64,000 nt of DNA from an uncultured Opitutaceae bacterium (GTDB lineage Bacteria > Verrucomicrobiota > Verrucomicrobiia > Opitutales > Opitutaceae): positions 1 through 64,000 of the forward strand of contig CALAOT010000006.1 of NCBI GenBank assembly GCA_937889545.1. Reading direction: 5' to 3'. Below are positions 63,809 to 64,000 of the stretch, in pieces. The position numbers were made by a program, and so were the translations under genes. The notes below the pieces were generated by a model, which made no database searches, had not been told where the DNA came from, and was given only the letters and a program-made list of their open reading frames with translations. Numbering within the stretch: the first letter of the stretch is position 1; each line of letters opens with the position of its first letter.

Positions 63809-64000
63809 TCAGGGCTTCGCCCACCACTCCTTGATGGAATCCACGGCCCGGTGCACCTCGTGCGGAAGGTTTCTCACCGCATCGTGCACCTGGACGGAGT
63901 GGTGGTGCGCGAACCAGGCGAGCAGCGCGATGAATCCCAGGAATGCGACGGCGTTCCAAAGGTGCACCCAGCCGGCATACATGGGCTCGTAGCGGCCGCC
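63809..64000 (-). CDS. Small membrane protein, 5' end outside the window
   Basis: The last 63 residues are visible, reading in from the right edge to a stop at 63811-63809. One transmembrane helix (WVHLWNAVAFLGFIALLAWF) is followed by a charged tail (HHHSVQVHDAVRNLPHEVHR). An internal ATG would give a complete 57-residue protein, so truncation is likely but not certain. Not assigned to a family. Confidence 0.55.
   Translation of the reverse strand, partial: GGRYEPMYAGWVHLWNAVAFLGFIALLAWFAHHHSVQVHDAVRNLPHEVHRAVDSIKEWWAKP

Overview
The window is 64 kb of very GC-rich bacterial DNA with dense coding on both strands. It looks like a member of Verrucomicrobiota, most likely Opitutaceae-like. That placement is inferred from gene content: a TonB-dependent receptor with no SusD partner, secreted arabinan-degrading enzymes whose C-terminal repeats are of a type common in that group, an ECF sigma factor next to a membrane Ser/Thr kinase, DUF1080 and xylose-isomerase-like secreted proteins, and many FG-GAP/ASPIC-UnbV proteins. 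No rRNA, tRNA or CRISPR array was seen. A phylogeny of the EF-G-like protein or the kinase would test the placement.

Layout. 1-1300: an IS200/IS605 element cut by the left edge (tnpB leaving the window, tnpA complete, a hairpin right end). 1358-15915: mostly housekeeping and metabolic genes, including an MntR/MntH manganese pair with a palindrome between them, a homocysteine methyltransferase-like enzyme, DUF1080, a flavin reductase-like protein, a large six-hairpin glycosidase-like protein, a Nudix hydrolase, an esterase, a PAS-PAS-SpoIIE phosphatase, a CDGSH protein and PPK2. 16024-19853: an EF-G paralogue, an exported SAM-hydrolase-like protein and a YbaK deacylase. 20180-22998: ECF sigma factor plus kinase. 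23198-32024: an arabinan-use locus (two GH43 arabinanases, GH51 arabinofuranosidase, TonB receptor, DUF1573). 32091-37505: HutI, a tyrosine phenol-lyase, a CBM6-like protein and a two-domain Rid-like protein. 37882-40175: a radical-SAM enzyme translationally coupled to an asparagine-synthetase-like protein that lacks the glutaminase cysteine.

40431-57255 is the most unusual part: about 17 kb of plus-strand genes for exported proteins. It holds three large FG-GAP/UnbV proteins, a lipoprotein related to the hydrazine-synthase alpha family with one CxxCH, a three-CxxCH propeller/peroxidase-like cytochrome, another propeller, two type-1 periplasmic binding proteins with no permease or ATPase, and a Tll0287-like haem protein. 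Several genes overlap by 1-4 bases, so they are probably made together. It reads as an undescribed extracytoplasmic redox or ligand-handling module; its substrate cannot be told from sequence.

57442-64000: an orphan Hcp, a lytic transglycosylase, an S53 peptidase coupled to a metallophosphatase with a histone-H1-like tail, QueF, a secreted TIM-barrel isomerase-like protein, and a membrane protein cut by the right edge.
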